Shown: positions 45,759 to 56,002, counted from the stretch's first letter. The stretch is DNA of 64,000 nt from Acidovorax carolinensis (GCF_002157145.1 NZ_CP021361.1:2163001-2227000); one strand, 5' to 3'. Numbers and translations: made by a program. Notes: generated by a model not told the origin, from the sequence alone.

Positions 45759-45831
45759 GTTGATTGCTCCTTTCAAGACTCCACTGTATTGGGCGGGGCG
45801 CTATCGCAGGGCCTGCAGGATTGTCGGAATC

Positions 45832-45848
45832 GTTCAAAATATCTGAAC
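45832..45848. promoter_or_regulatory. LysR-type operator (T-N11-A dyad)
   Basis: GTTCAAAATATCTGAAC is a perfect inverted repeat GTTCA-N7-TGAAC containing the T-N11-A core of LysR-type sites. It lies 15 bp before the lysR start and 74 bp upstream of the divergent pirin start, a normal place for self-repression and activation of the neighbour. Confidence 0.7.
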
Positions 45849-45863
45849 TAACCTGCGCGCACC

Positions 45864-46802
45864 ATGCACCACCCCTACGACGTTCTCACCCCGGACAGCC
45901 TCGCCATGCTACAGGTGATCTCGGAAACCGGCAGCTTTGCGGCGGCGGCCCGGCAACTGGGCCTGGTGCCCAGCGCGCTGACCTACCGGGTTCGCCAGAT
46001 CGAAGATGCGCTGGACGTGCTGCTGTTTGACCGCACGGCCCGCCAGGCGCGCCCCACCGAAGCCGGCGCCGAGCTGCTGCGCGAAGGCGCACGGCTGCTG
46101 CGCGAGATCGACGCCGTGGCCAACCGCGTGCGCCGCGTGGCCACGGGCTGGGAACCCCAGCTCACGATTGCCGTCGATGGCGTGGTCTCGCCCCACACCA
46201 TGCTGGAGCTGGTCGAAGCGTTTTACGCCATGGCCCCGCCCACCCACCTGAAGCTGCGCGACGGCATCCTGACCGGCACCCTGGAGGCGCTGACCTCGGG
46301 ACACGCCGACCTGGCCATCGGTGTCTCGGTCGAGGGCTCGAACGTGGCCGGACTGCAGCAGAGCCTGCTCGGCGAGATGCTGTTCATCTATGTGGTGGCG
46401 CCCCACCACCCGCTGGCATCGGTGCCGGAACCCCTCACCGACGCCACCTTGCTGCAGCACCGCGCGGTGGCCGTGGCCGACTCCGCGCAACGCGGCGGCG
46501 CCACCATGGGCCTGCTGGGCGGGCAGGACGTGCTGACGGTGGACACCATGCAGGCCAAGGTGCAGGCGCAATTGCGCGGCCTGGGCGGAGGCTTTCTGCC
46601 CGAGCCCATGGTGCGCCCCTACCTGGAAGCCGGCCATTTGGTGGCACGCCGCGTGGCCCGCCCCGAGCGCAACATGCGCATGCACTATGCATGGGGTGGC
46701 CCCGGCTTCACGGCGGCGGGGCGCGCCCTGCAATGGTGGCTGAACCAGCTGCAAAGCCCGGCCACGCGCCGCGCCCTGCTGGAAAACCACCATCATTTCT
46801 GA
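45864..46802 (+). CDS. LysR family transcriptional regulator
   Basis: A 312-residue regulator. The winged helix-turn-helix (LAMLQVISETGSFAAAARQLGLVPSALTYRVRQIEDALDVLLFDRTARQARPTEAGAELLREG) covers about residues 12-75; the C-terminal effector domain follows (LTIAVDGVVSPHTMLELVEAFY). It is divergent from the pirin-DoxX-flavodoxin-OsmC-pirin operon, and a LysR dyad lies between, so it very likely controls that operon. The inducer is unknown; electrophile or quinone stress is a guess from the operon content. Confidence 0.92.
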   Translation: MHHPYDVLTPDSLAMLQVISETGSFAAAARQLGLVPSALTYRVRQIEDALDVLLFDRTARQARPTEAGAELLREGARLLREIDAVANRVRRVATGWEPQLTIAVDGVVSPHTMLELVEAFYAMAPPTHLKLRDGILTGTLEALTSGHADLAIGVSVEGSNVAGLQQSLLGEMLFIYVVAPHHPLASVPEPLTDATLLQHRAVAVADSAQRGGATMGLLGGQDVLTVDTMQAKVQAQLRGLGGGFLPEPMVRPYLEAGHLVARRVARPERNMRMHYAWGGPGFTAAGRALQWWLNQLQSPATRRALLENHHHF

Positions 46803-46877
46803 TGCCCGCCCCCGCGCCACGCGTGTAGAGTGGCCCTTGTCAGATTTCTTCTGCCGACCGTCTCCGAAAGGCCTTCC

Positions 46878-48019
46878 ATGAAAAAACCCGTTTCCCGCCC
46901 CGCCAAACGGCCCCGACGCCCCGGCTCCCCTGCAGCAGCCCCTGCCAAACGCCAGCCTGGCACAGCGGCAAAGACCGCCAAAACGCCACGCCATTTCGCC
47001 ATCATTGGCGCGGCATGGCCGGCGTGGTTTGCGCGCGCACGCTGGTGCAGGCAGGCCACCAGGTCACTGTCTTTGAAAAATCGTCCAGGGCCGGTGGGCG
47101 CACCACCACCATCGACTCCCCGTTCGGCAGCTTTGACGCCGGTGCGCAATATTTCACCGTGCGGGACCCGCGTTTTGCACAAGCCATAGACACCGTGCCC
47201 GGCGTGTGCCGGCCCTGGAGCGCCAACGCCGTGCGCGTGCTCGATGCTGCAGGCCGCGTGGCGGCCGCGGGCCTGCCCACCCGCGAACCCCACTGGGTGG
47301 CCAGCCCGGGCATGAGCGCCCTCGTCACCACCTGGGCGGCCCCGCTGCTGCAGGCCGGCCAACTCATCACCGACACCCGCGTGAGCAGCATCGAGCGCGA
47401 CCCGCTCGATGGCGCCCACTGGCAGGTGCGCACCGAAGGCGCGGGCGGCACGCAGCATGTGTATGCCGGCTTTGATGCCGTGCTGCTGGCCCAGCCCGCC
47501 ACGCCGGCCCAGGCGCTGCTGGCGGTTTCCGCGCTGGAAACCCCGCTGAGCACCGCCATGGCGCGCGTGACCACCGCCCCCTGCTGGACGCTGATGCTCG
47601 CCTACCCGCAAGCCGTGCGCCCGGGCCTGACCACCCTCGGCCCCCAATGGAACGCAGCCCGCAGCACCCACCACCGCATTTCGTGGCTGGCACGCGAGTC
47701 GTCCAAACCCGGCCGCACCACCGTCGAACGCTGGACGGTGCAAGCCAGTCCGGCCTGGTCGGCAGAGCACCTGGAAGACGACGCCGAGCGCGTGCAGTCC
47801 AAGCTGCTCAAGGCGTTTTCCGAAGTCACCGGCATTCGGGCCGAACCCACCCATGCCGATACGCGCCGCTGGCGCTATGCGCAAACCACGCAGCCCATGG
47901 GCCAGAGCCACCTGTGGGACGCCAGCATGGCCCTGGGCGCCTGCGGCGACTGGTGCCTGGGCCACCGCCTGGAAGACGCTTTTGTGTCCGGTCTGGAGCT
48001 GGCACTCGCCGTGGCATGA
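46878..48019 (+). pseudogene. FAD-dependent amine oxidase/renalase-like protein with an early frameshift
   Basis: After a basic leader (MKKPVSRPAKRPRRPGS...), the frame reads HFAIIGA and then shifts. One missing G near 47012 would give IIGAGMAGVVCARTLVQAGHQVTVFEKSSRAGGRTTTIDSPFGSFDAGAQYFTVRDPRF, a standard FAD-binding Rossmann start. The rest (47015-48019) is intact through [39 protein letters not shown], the C-terminal FAD contact. The family oxidises NAD(P)H isomers or amines; the substrate is unknown. The stop overlaps the gluQ start. Sequencing error is as likely as a true lesion. Confidence 0.8.
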
Positions 48020-49014
48020 CGGGCGGTGAAGGGGCCCGCCGGGCGGTTACCACGTACCAGGGCCGCTTTGCCCCCTCGCCCACCGGTCCGCTGCATGCGG
48101 GCTCGCTGGTGGCGGCGCTGTCCAGTTGGCTGGATGCGCGGGCCTGGAACGAGGGGCGCGGCGGACGCTGGCTGGTGCGCATCGAAGATGTGGACACACC
48201 ACGTTGCGTGCGCGGCGCTGCCGAACTCATCTTGCAGCAGCTGGCCACCTGCGGGCTGCTGCCCGACGCACCGCCGGTATGGCAATCCGAGCGCGGCGCG
48301 CTGTACCAGCAGGCGCTGGACCAGCTCATCGCACAGGGCCATACCTACCCCTGTGCCTGTTCCCGCAAGGACATCGAAGACGCCCATGCGGCGCAAGGCC
48401 ATGACCGCGCACGCCACGCCACCTTGCCCTACCCCGGCACCTGCCGCCATGGCCTGCGTGGCCGGCCCGCGCGATCGTGGCGGTTCAACACCACGGAATT
48501 CAAGCCAAAATACCCTCTAGCGCCTATGGATAAAGCGCAAGCAGCTACATTTTCAATAGCAAACGGTACGGTGCGCTGGGCGGACCGTCGCCTCGGCCCC
48601 CAGGCGCAGCATGTGGCCAGCGCTGTGGGCGACTTCGTGTTGCGCCGCGCAGACGGACTGTGGGCCTACCAGCTGGCCGTGGTGGTGGACGACGCGGCCC
48701 AGCAGATCACCCATGTGGTGCGCGGCGAAGACCTGGCCGACAACACGCCGCGCCAGATCCTGCTGCAGCAGGCGCTGGGGGTGGCAACACCGAGCTACCT
48801 GCACACCCCGCTGGTCTGCGGCGCCAATGGGGAAAAACTCTCCAAGCAAAACGGCGCCGCGGCGCTCGACCTTGATGATCCCCTGCAGGCCCTGGGCAAC
48901 GCGGCCCGGACGCTCGGCCTTCCGCCCCTGGACCCTTCGCACAAAAATTCGCTACCGGACGCATTGGGGATGTGGGTCAATGCCTGGGCGCGAACCTACA
49001 ATGGGCCATCGTGA
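48016..49014 (+). CDS. gluQ: Glutamyl-Q tRNA(Asp) synthetase
   Basis: A 332-residue truncated GluRS paralogue that attaches glutamate to queuosine 34 of tRNA-Asp. It has the HIGH-like [16 protein letters not shown] (about 19-34), RIEDVDTPR, a Cys pair and downstream Cys in YPCACSRKD and GTCRHG for zinc, [22 protein letters not shown] and the KMSKS-like KLSKQNG. The ATG overlaps the stop of the FAD gene. About 20 residues ([19 protein letters not shown], near 165-183) are encoded by a palindromic repeat inserted in frame before [10 protein letters not shown]; family members lack this stretch. Its codons are AT-rich compared with the rest. Confidence 0.92.
   Translation: MTGGEGARRAVTTYQGRFAPSPTGPLHAGSLVAALSSWLDARAWNEGRGGRWLVRIEDVDTPRCVRGAAELILQQLATCGLLPDAPPVWQSERGALYQQALDQLIAQGHTYPCACSRKDIEDAHAAQGHDRARHATLPYPGTCRHGLRGRPARSWRFNTTEFKPKYPLAPMDKAQAATFSIANGTVRWADRRLGPQAQHVASAVGDFVLRRADGLWAYQLAVVVDDAAQQITHVVRGEDLADNTPRQILLQQALGVATPSYLHTPLVCGANGEKLSKQNGAAALDLDDPLQALGNAARTLGLPPLDPSHKNSLPDALGMWVNAWARTYNGPS
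48506..48560 (+). repeat. Palindromic repeat element, copy 10, inserted in gluQ
   Basis: AAAATACCCTCTAGCGCCTA, TGGATAAAGCGCAAGCAGCTAC, then ATTTTCAATAGC. The inverse orientation matches the intergenic copies (GTAGCTGCTTGCGCTTTATC). The reading frame is kept. Confidence 0.75.
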
Positions 49015-49778
49015 CCGAACTGATCATTTCTCCAGACTCCGCGCGCCCTGCAGCCGCTTCAGCCGCTGCCGCCCCTGCCCCCGACGGCACACCGCCCCCC
49101 GGCGTGGCCTACCCCAAGACCATCAAGAGCTTTGTGCGCCGCGCCGGCCGCACCACCACCGGCCAGGCCAAAGCCTTCGAGGAGCTGGGCCCCCGCTTTG
49201 TGCTGCCCTACACCGCGGCCCCGCTTAATGCCGATGCGGCCTTCGGCCGCAACGCACCGCTGGTGCTCGAAATCGGGTTTGGCATGGGCGAGGCCACGGC
49301 CCACATCGCCAAGGTGCGCCCCGACGACAATTTTCTGTGCTGCGAAGTACACGAACCCGGTGTTGGCGCCCTGCTCAAGCGCATTGGCGAGCACGGCCTG
49401 ACCAACATTCGCATCCTGCAGCATGATGCCGTCGAGGTGATCGACAACATGCTGCCGCCCGCCTGCCTGGACGGCATCCACATCTTCTTCCCAGACCCGT
49501 GGCACAAGAAGAAGCACAACAAGCGCCGCCTGATCCAGTCCCCCCTTGTTGCCAAGCTGGCCGCGCGCCTCAAGCCCGGTGGCTACCTGCACTGCGCCAC
49601 CGACTGGCAACCCTATGCCGAGCAGATGCTCCAGGTGCTGGGCGCAGAGCCCTTGCTTGCCAACACCGCCGAAGGCTTTGCACCGCAACCCGATTACCGC
49701 CCCCTGACCAAGTTCGAGAACCGTGGCCTGCGACTGGGGCATGGCGTCTGGGACGTGGTCTTCGTGCGCCGCAGCTGA
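49011..49778 (+). CDS. trmB: tRNA (guanine(46)-N7)-methyltransferase TrmB
   Basis: A 255-residue class I SAM methyltransferase. An Ala/Pro-rich leader is followed by [33 protein letters not shown], the SAM motif [13 protein letters not shown] (about 83-95), [12 protein letters not shown] and the substrate motif [17 protein letters not shown]. It makes m7G46 in the variable loop of several tRNAs. The GTG start at 49011 overlaps the gluQ stop (GTGA), so the two tRNA modification genes are coupled. The open frame continues upstream inside gluQ. Confidence 0.94.
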   Translation: MTELIISPDSARPAAASAAAAPAPDGTPPPGVAYPKTIKSFVRRAGRTTTGQAKAFEELGPRFVLPYTAAPLNADAAFGRNAPLVLEIGFGMGEATAHIAKVRPDDNFLCCEVHEPGVGALLKRIGEHGLTNIRILQHDAVEVIDNMLPPACLDGIHIFFPDPWHKKKHNKRRLIQSPLVAKLAARLKPGGYLHCATDWQPYAEQMLQVLGAEPLLANTAEGFAPQPDYRPLTKFENRGLRLGHGVWDVVFVRRS

Positions 49779-49813
49779 GTGCCCGAAAACGCAAGCGCAG
49801 CCCCCCCCTGTTC

Positions 49814-50866
49814 ATGAAGCCCATCCTGCAAAACCTGGTCGAAATGACCGGCCACCGAGACCACTTGCGCCTGGAAGTGTCGGTGCTGTCAACGCTGCAA
49901 CAGCTCAACAGCACCACCGAAGTGCGGGCTCTCGAAGTGTTCACCGATGGCGGCACCACCCATGTGCGCCCACGCACCTGGCTGCAGAATGGCGAACTGG
50001 TTTCCACCGACTCGGAAGCCGCCAGCGACCCGCACCGCGAACCCCTGCACAACTACCCGGCCCTGTGCCAGTGCATCGAGAAACGCGAGATCCGCGCAAC
50101 GGCCAGCGTGCAAAAAAGTCGCTATACGCTGTGGTTGCCCGTGTGGATGCACGACAAGGTCAGCACCTGTCTGGAGATCACGCAGTCGCGGCCCTTTTCT
50201 GCGCACAAGCTCGATGTGATCCAGGGGATCTTTCACGTCTACCAGAACTACCAGAGCCTGCTGGACTACAGCGAGCGCGACGCACTCACGGGGCTGCTCA
50301 ATCGCAAGACCTTTGACGAGCAGTTTTCCCGCAACCCCACCGCCAGCCTGGCCCGCCGTATGAGCCCGGCCGCAGCGGGCGTGCCGGACGGCGACGAAGC
50401 GTCCTGCGGCGAACCCGCTGTCGAGCAATGGCTGGCCGTGGTGGACGTGGACCATTTCAAGCAAGTCAACGACCGCTTCGGCCACCTGTATGGCGACGAG
50501 GTGCTGATCCTGATTGCCAACATCCTGCGCAGCTCCTTTCGCAGCCACGACCGCATCTTCCGCTTCGGGGGCGAAGAGTTTGTGGTGCTGCTGCGCTCCA
50601 CGAACCTGGCCACGGCGCACAAGGTGTTCAACCGCTTTCGCCTCGCCGTGCAGGAATACCATTTCCCCCAGGTGGGACAGGTGACCGTGAGCATGGGTTT
50701 TGTCAGCACATCCAGGGGCTCGCCGGTGGAAATCCTGGGGCAGGCCGACCAGGCGCTCTACCACGCCAAGGAAAACGGGCGCAACCAGGTCTGTTTCTAC
50801 GACGATCTGGTGGCCAGCGGCCATCTGGCAGCCAAGGTGGCCAACGACAGCGTCGAGCTGTTCTGA
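49814..50866 (+). CDS. GGDEF diguanylate cyclase with an N-terminal sensor-like domain
   Basis: A 350-residue protein. Residues 1-150 form a conserved GAF-like domain without close naming (LRLEVSVLSTLQQLNSTTEVRALEVFTDGG, RYTLWLPVWMHDKVSTCLEI). The cyclase domain has RDALTGLLNRKTFDEQF, an insertion of about 30 residues (GVPDGDEASCGEP), DVDHFKQVNDRFGHLYGDEV and GGEEF near residue 257, with an RxxD site (RSHD) five residues before. It should be active and feedback-inhibited. It converges tail to tail (3 bp) with the HD-GYP gene, an enzyme of the opposite activity. Confidence 0.9.
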   Translation: MKPILQNLVEMTGHRDHLRLEVSVLSTLQQLNSTTEVRALEVFTDGGTTHVRPRTWLQNGELVSTDSEAASDPHREPLHNYPALCQCIEKREIRATASVQKSRYTLWLPVWMHDKVSTCLEITQSRPFSAHKLDVIQGIFHVYQNYQSLLDYSERDALTGLLNRKTFDEQFSRNPTASLARRMSPAAAGVPDGDEASCGEPAVEQWLAVVDVDHFKQVNDRFGHLYGDEVLILIANILRSSFRSHDRIFRFGGEEFVVLLRSTNLATAHKVFNRFRLAVQEYHFPQVGQVTVSMGFVSTSRGSPVEILGQADQALYHAKENGRNQVCFYDDLVASGHLAAKVANDSVELF

Positions 50867-50869
50867 GGC

Positions 50870-53324
50870 TCAGTCCTGCAGCGCCAGCGCGGGAGCTGGC
50901 TTCAGATCTGCCAGGCGCTCAATGGCATCCAGATCGACCGCATCATGCTGGGCCAACGGCAAGAATTGCTCGGCATAGTCTCGCCAGACGCCGCCATGCA
51001 GAAAAACGCGGAACACCTGCGAATCGATGTGCTGGTTACGCACCATGCCGGCCATGATTGCCAATGACTCTGAAAGCGTCTTGGGTAGCTTGTAAGGCCT
51101 GTCGGAGGCGGTCAGTGCCTCAAAGATATCCGCCAGTGTCATCACCCGGTCCGCCAGCGTGAGCTCATCGCCCTTGAGGCGCCGCGGATAGCCCGTTCCA
51201 TCGAGCTTTTCATGGTGCGAACCCGCAATGGCTGGCACGCGCGCCAGATGCGGCGGAAATGGCAGGCTGTTGAGCATGATGATGGTCTGCACAATGTGGT
51301 CGTTGATCTTGAAACGGTCTTCTGCCGTGAGCGTGCCGCGTCGCACCGAGAGGTTGTGCAACTCGCCCAGGTGAATCTCCTGCGGGGGCAGTACCATGTC
51401 AAAGCCCCATTGATTGGCCGGGTTGCCCACCTCCACCGGCGGGCGTTGCCCTCCCCAGGGCACGACGTGCTCCGGCCGGTCGGCGAGCAGGCATTCGGTG
51501 GCCGGCAGGTTGCGCGGCGGCACTCCCGCAAGCCGCTCGCGTTCAGCCTGCGACAGGCCGATACGGTCGTCAAAATGCCGTTGCCACTGGGTCTGGCCAA
51601 TGGCCTGCAGGCGCTGCACATCGGAATCAGCCATGGCTTCGCCTCCAACGTTGCTGCCAGCCACGAAGGCAAAATCTTCCTGCAGCTGAGCGCGCTTGCG
51701 CACGAGTTCGGTCTGCAGCCTTGCCGGGTCGCCGCCATCCTCCCGCTGCTGCCAATAGTCCAGTTCAGCATCCCGCCACAACACCTCAAAGCGCATGCGC
51801 ACTTCATGGATCCGGTTGTAGATGGTCTCGAGCTTGGTGGCCTTGTCGATGATGTGCTCGGGGCTGGTGACCTTGCCAACGTCATGCAGCCATGCTCCCA
51901 GGCGAAACTCATACATCTCGGCATCGGTCATGGAAACCTCGGCAAAAGGCCCTTCCCGAGTGTCGCAAATGCGCTGCATCAAGGCCTCGGCCAACTGGGG
52001 CACCCGCTCGCAGTGGCCGCCGGTGTAGGGGCTCTTGGCGTCGATCGTATGGGCCAGCACCAGGATGACCGCATCAAACAGCTTGCGCTGCCCCTCGATG
52101 AGGTTGCGCGTTTCAATGGCCACCGACAAGGTGCCCGAAAGTTTCTCCACAAAAGCGCGAAAGTTGCCACCATCGCGGCGCTGGTCCTGCACAAAGCGCA
52201 GCACCAACAGCCCCAGTGGCTGGCCGCCCCGCGTGTGCAGCTGGGCACGCAGCACCTGCTGCGCAGGCATGTCCGGTTCGTCCAGTGCCGCTTCTTCGTC
52301 CTCCGCCTGGCGATCCGCGTAGTTAATGAAATGCGCCATTCCCAGCTGGTCCGGATAGCGCGGTTGGTCCTGCGGATCCTCGCAATGGCGGGCTGTGCGC
52401 ACCAGGTTTGCGTGTTTGGCATCCACCAGATAGACGGCGCCGCTGCGACAACTGGTCGCCTGCACCAGCTGGTAGAGCACGCTTGACAGCATCACATCCA
52501 GGCGCGACTCGGCACTGATGTGGTGGGAAATGTGCAAAAAATCCTGGATGGTGTCGGACATGCGGTCCATCACAAGCCCCAGCTCGCGCACCTCGCGCAC
52601 CTGGGAATCCGGGCGCGGCGGGCGCCGGAAATCAAAACGCGCCAGTGCATGGGCCTGGGCTGTCAGGCCACTGATGCTGCGTCCCACGCGCCGCCCGGCG
52701 ATCCACCCCAAGGGCAGAAGCGCTGCAAGCAGCCCCAGGGCAATCCACACCTGCCGGCGCAAGTCCCGATTGAGGTCCTTGAGCAGTTCCGCCGTGGGAA
52801 TGCTCATCAGCAACTGCAAGTCATTCCAGCGCATGGATGGAAGCGGCTGCACCTGGCCCAGCCATTCTTCGCCCTGTGCCTCAAAGCGGCGCGACTCGCC
52901 GTTTCGCACATGCAGCGGCTGCAGCGCCATCAGGCTGGGCACGCCCAACTCGCTCAGAGGTCGCGTGTGGGTCACTTCGCCATCGAGCTGCAGCACGCGG
53001 GACATGTCAGGATAGGCAAGCAGGCGGAAATCCTTGTCCACAACCGCAATCTCGGTGCGCGGCATGAGGCGCAATTGACCGATCTCCCTGCCCAGATCGG
53101 TCAGTGCCACATCCAGACCCAGCACGGCACGGCCCTCTTCACTGGGTTGGCTCAACGTGACGCCCAACTCCTGCGTGGTGAAAAACACATAAGGTGCCGT
53201 AAGTATCTGCGCGCTGGTTTGCCGCGCCTCTGCATACCAAGGACGTGTGCGCGGGTCATAGCTGTATTCTGGGCGAATCGACGTGGCCAGCAGCTGCAGC
53301 TGCGCATCGTAAAAACTCCATCGC
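50870..53324 (-). pseudogene. HD-GYP phosphodiesterase, C-terminal part, cut off by an IS21 element
   Basis: About 815 residues remaining. In gene order: the end of a Cache-type sensor (YSYDPRTRPWYAEARQTSAQILTAPYVFFTTQELGVTLSQP), a transmembrane segment (VWIALGLLAALLPLGWIAG), a HAMP-like linker, a GAF-like region, then an HD-GYP domain with HTIDAKSPYTGGHCERV, GAWLHDVGKVTSPEHIIDKATKLE and HHEKLDGTGYPRRLKGDELTLADRVMTLADIFEALTASDRPYK. A long insert separates the HD and GYP parts. The 5' part lies beyond the IS at 55994-56544; joining them at the duplicated GCGATGGAG restores one frame (EGRWSFYDAQ). No function is expected from this piece without a start and membrane anchor. Confidence 0.9.
53316..53324. 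repeat. Target site duplication, left copy
   Basis: CTCCATCGC is repeated exactly at 55994-56002, bracketing the IS element. The pair gives a 9-bp duplication (8 bp if the IS end is shifted by one base). Confidence 0.85.
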
Positions 53325-53520
53325 TGTCGGCGCCGATCCAAATCTGAGCCACCGTGCCGACTGAATATTGAGCCAGGGGTGGAAGCCGACGTTTCAAGGG
53401 TCGGCTGTGGATAAGTGTAGGTGCTATCCTGGTTTGCTGATCTCCTTGCTGATGTGTTGAAGGCGCTGGGCAAGCCGCGAAGGGCGTAGCCCGTAGCGGC
53501 TTGCCCTGCGCGGTGCCTGC

Positions 53521-54342
53521 TCAGAATGGGTCGGGCTCAGCCTGCGTTGAGGCACTCTTTCGGTCCTGTTCCCGGGCCTTGATCCGCTTCTTCGCAGCGG
53601 CCGTGCTGCGGCTGAACCGGATCGACTCGTTGCCCGTCTCCACGATGTGGCAGTGGTGCGTGAGACGGTCCAGCAGCGCGGTGGTCATCTTCGCGTCGCC
53701 GAACACGCTGGACCATTCGGCGAAGTCCAGGTTGGTCGTGATCATCACGCTGGTGTGTTCGTACAGCTTGCTCAGCAGGTGGAACAGCAGCGCCCCGCCG
53801 GCCTGGCTGAACGGCAGATAACCCAGCTCGTCCAGGATGATCAGGTCCATGCGCAGCAAGCTGGTGGCGATGCGACCGGCCTTGCCCTGCGCCTTCTCCT
53901 GCTCCAGTGCGTTAACCAGATCGACCGTGGAGTAGAACCGCACCCGCTTGCCATGGCGGGTGATGCCCGAGACGCCGATGGCAGTGGCCAGATGGGTCTT
54001 GCCCGTGCCCGGGCCGCCCACCAGCACCACGTTGTGCGCCTCGTCGGTAAAGGCAGTGCCGGCCAGCGTGGTGACGAGCTTTCGGTCCACCGGCGAGACC
54101 GAGAAGTCAAAGCCCGCCATGTCCCGGTGCACCGGGAACTTCGCCGCGTGCATCTGGTGGCTGATCGAGCGCATCGCCCGGTCCGTGCCCTCGGCCTGCA
54201 GCAGGTGCTCGATCAGCCAGCGCGAGGTCTCGATGCCCAGGCCGCCGCCATCGCCACCGCCTTGCTCGACCAGATCAGCCCAGGCACCGGCCATGCCGTG
54301 CAGGCGCAGCGCCTTGAGTTCGACCAGCACATCAGTCTTCAT
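53521..54342 (-). CDS. istB: IS21 helper ATPase IstB
   Basis: A 273-residue AAA+ protein that aids target choice and strand transfer. N-terminal [21 protein letters not shown], Walker [16 protein letters not shown] (about 101-115), Walker [18 protein letters not shown], then [50 protein letters not shown] lies before ATG 54342. Its start overlaps the istA end by 11 bases, the usual coupled arrangement. Confidence 0.95.
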   Translation of the reverse strand: MKTDVLVELKALRLHGMAGAWADLVEQGGGDGGGLGIETSRWLIEHLLQAEGTDRAMRSISHQMHAAKFPVHRDMAGFDFSVSPVDRKLVTTLAGTAFTDEAHNVVLVGGPGTGKTHLATAIGVSGITRHGKRVRFYSTVDLVNALEQEKAQGKAGRIATSLLRMDLIILDELGYLPFSQAGGALLFHLLSKLYEHTSVMITTNLDFAEWSSVFGDAKMTTALLDRLTHHCHIVETGNESIRFSRSTAAAKKRIKAREQDRKSASTQAEPDPF

Positions 54343-55876
54343 GGCGGGCTCCTTCGGTGGTGGCGCCCACGGCACTGTCCGCGGTGTCGGCCCGAAGGCT
54401 GTCGTAGCGGGCCGTGTTTGCCAGCGGTGGCGTTGTCACCTTCAGCCGTGTGGCCGCCGTGGGAGGTGCCGGCTGCGCGTTGAGCCGGCTCAGCACGTTG
54501 ACCACATGCTCCACGCTCACCTTGCCTGGCGCACCGCTCTCCAGCGCCAGCTCGATGGCCACCAGCACCGCGTCCAGACCGGCGCCAAGCACAATCGCCA
54601 GCACTTGCGCCATCACCCGGTCGCCTCCCGGGTTACGCAATAGCCCGCGGCGCAGCCGCTGCAGTGGCTCGGGCATGTCCGCAAAGGGCGCTCCGTTTCT
54701 CAGCGCCCCGGGCTTTCTCTGCAGCAGCGGGATGTAGTGCTGCCAGTCGTACCGGGTCTCGCCCGCGTTGCTCAGACGTTCGTGGCGGGCGATGACCTCA
54801 TCATCGGCCACGATGACCACGCGGCCCGGGTACAGCCGCGTGCTCACCATCTGGCCCACGCGTTCGCACGGCACCGAATACCGGTTGCGCGCCACAGACA
54901 CCAGGCAGGTGCTGGAAACCCGCGCGGGTTTCTCGACGTAGCCGTCGAAGGGCAGCGGCATGGGCATGAGGTGCGCCCGCTCGTGTTCGAGCATCTCCGA
55001 CACGCTGAACTGCTTGTGCTCGGGGTGGCGTACCTCGTCCCACAACGCGCGGCAGCGCTGGCCCAGCCAGGCGTTGAGTTCGGTGAAGCTGCCGAACTTG
55101 ATCTGCGCCGCGTCGATCCAGATGCGTCGGCGGCTGTCCTGCACGTTCTTCTCCACCACCCCTTTCTCCCAGCCGCTGGCCACGTTGCAGAAGTCCGGGT
55201 CATAGAGGTAGTGCGCGCACATGGTGGCAAAGCGCTCGTTGACGATGCGTCCCTTGCCCTTCTTGACCTTGTCTACAGCGGTCTTCATGTTGTCGTAGAT
55301 GCCCCGGCGTGCCACGCCGCCCAGCGCGGCGAACGATCGGGTGTGGGCATCGAACAGCATCTCGTGACCCTGGCTGGGGTACGCCACCAGCCAGAAGGCC
55401 CGCGAAGCACACAGCTTCATATGCGAGACCTGCACCCGGTAGTAGATGCCGCCGATCACCATGCCTTCCTCGCTCCAGTCGAACTGGAAAGCCTCTCCCA
55501 GCTCGAAGGCCAGCGGCACGAAGGCATTGACGGCCGCCCCCTGACCCTCGCTCTGGCGCCACGCCCGGATGAAGTCGGTCACCCGCGTGTAACCCCCTTC
55601 GTAGCCCGCTTGCCTGATCTCGGCGTACAGCGCCTTGGCCGTGCGCCGCTCGTGTTTGGGCCGCCGTGCATCGGCCTTCAAGGCCAGCATGAGCGCGTCA
55701 TGAAACGCCGTCAGTTTGTTGGGCTGTTCGCTGCGGCGGTACCTCGGTGGGCCGTCCACCTCGCCGTGCAGCCACTTCGCCACCGTGTTGCGCGATAGCC
55801 CTGTCATGCGCGATATCTCGCGCTCCGATTTGTTCTTGCGGGCATACAAATGCCGGATCCTGCCAATCATGTCCAT
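54332..55876 (-). CDS. istA: IS21 transposase IstA
   Basis: A 514-residue DDE transposase. An N-terminal helix-turn-helix ([36 protein letters not shown]) is followed by the integrase core: first Asp in FQFDWSEEG (near 130), second in [19 protein letters not shown], Glu in [17 protein letters not shown]-terminal DNA-binding part follows ([43 protein letters not shown]). ATG 55876 follows AAGGAG with an 8-nt gap. No frameshift is seen. Confidence 0.95.
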   Translation of the reverse strand: MDMIGRIRHLYARKNKSEREISRMTGLSRNTVAKWLHGEVDGPPRYRRSEQPNKLTAFHDALMLALKADARRPKHERRTAKALYAEIRQAGYEGGYTRVTDFIRAWRQSEGQGAAVNAFVPLAFELGEAFQFDWSEEGMVIGGIYYRVQVSHMKLCASRAFWLVAYPSQGHEMLFDAHTRSFAALGGVARRGIYDNMKTAVDKVKKGKGRIVNERFATMCAHYLYDPDFCNVASGWEKGVVEKNVQDSRRRIWIDAAQIKFGSFTELNAWLGQRCRALWDEVRHPEHKQFSVSEMLEHERAHLMPMPLPFDGYVEKPARVSSTCLVSVARNRYSVPCERVGQMVSTRLYPGRVVIVADDEVIARHERLSNAGETRYDWQHYIPLLQRKPGALRNGAPFADMPEPLQRLRRGLLRNPGGDRVMAQVLAIVLGAGLDAVLVAIELALESGAPGKVSVEHVVNVLSRLNAQPAPPTAATRLKVTTPPLANTARYDSLRADTADSAVGATTEGARHED

Positions 55877-55993
55877 GGTGATCACTCCTTGTCCTCTGCT
55901 GCACAAAAAAGCAGCAGATTAAGTTGTTCACCTGGCTCAGTTTTGGGTCGGCACTACCCTCAAAAGTGGCTCAGTTTTCGGTCGGCGCCAACA

Positions 55994-56002
55994 CTCCATC
56001 GC
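55994..56002. repeat. Target site duplication, right copy
   Basis: CTCCATCGC, identical to 53316-53324 and directly abutting the right end of the IS. Confidence 0.85.

Larger units (their letters stand above)
53325..55993 (-). mobile_element. IS21-family insertion sequence (2,669 bp)
   Basis: The two ends begin TGTCGGCGCCGATCC (left) and, read inward from the right, TGTTGGCGCCGACCG. Both are followed by CTGAGCCAC and then a second internal block (GTGCCGAC...GAGCCAG), the multiple terminal repeats usual in IS21 elements. It carries istA and istB on the minus strand with overlapping ends and is flanked by direct repeats. It is inserted in the HD-GYP gene in the same orientation. Both transposition genes are intact, so it may be recently active. 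Confidence 0.93.
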
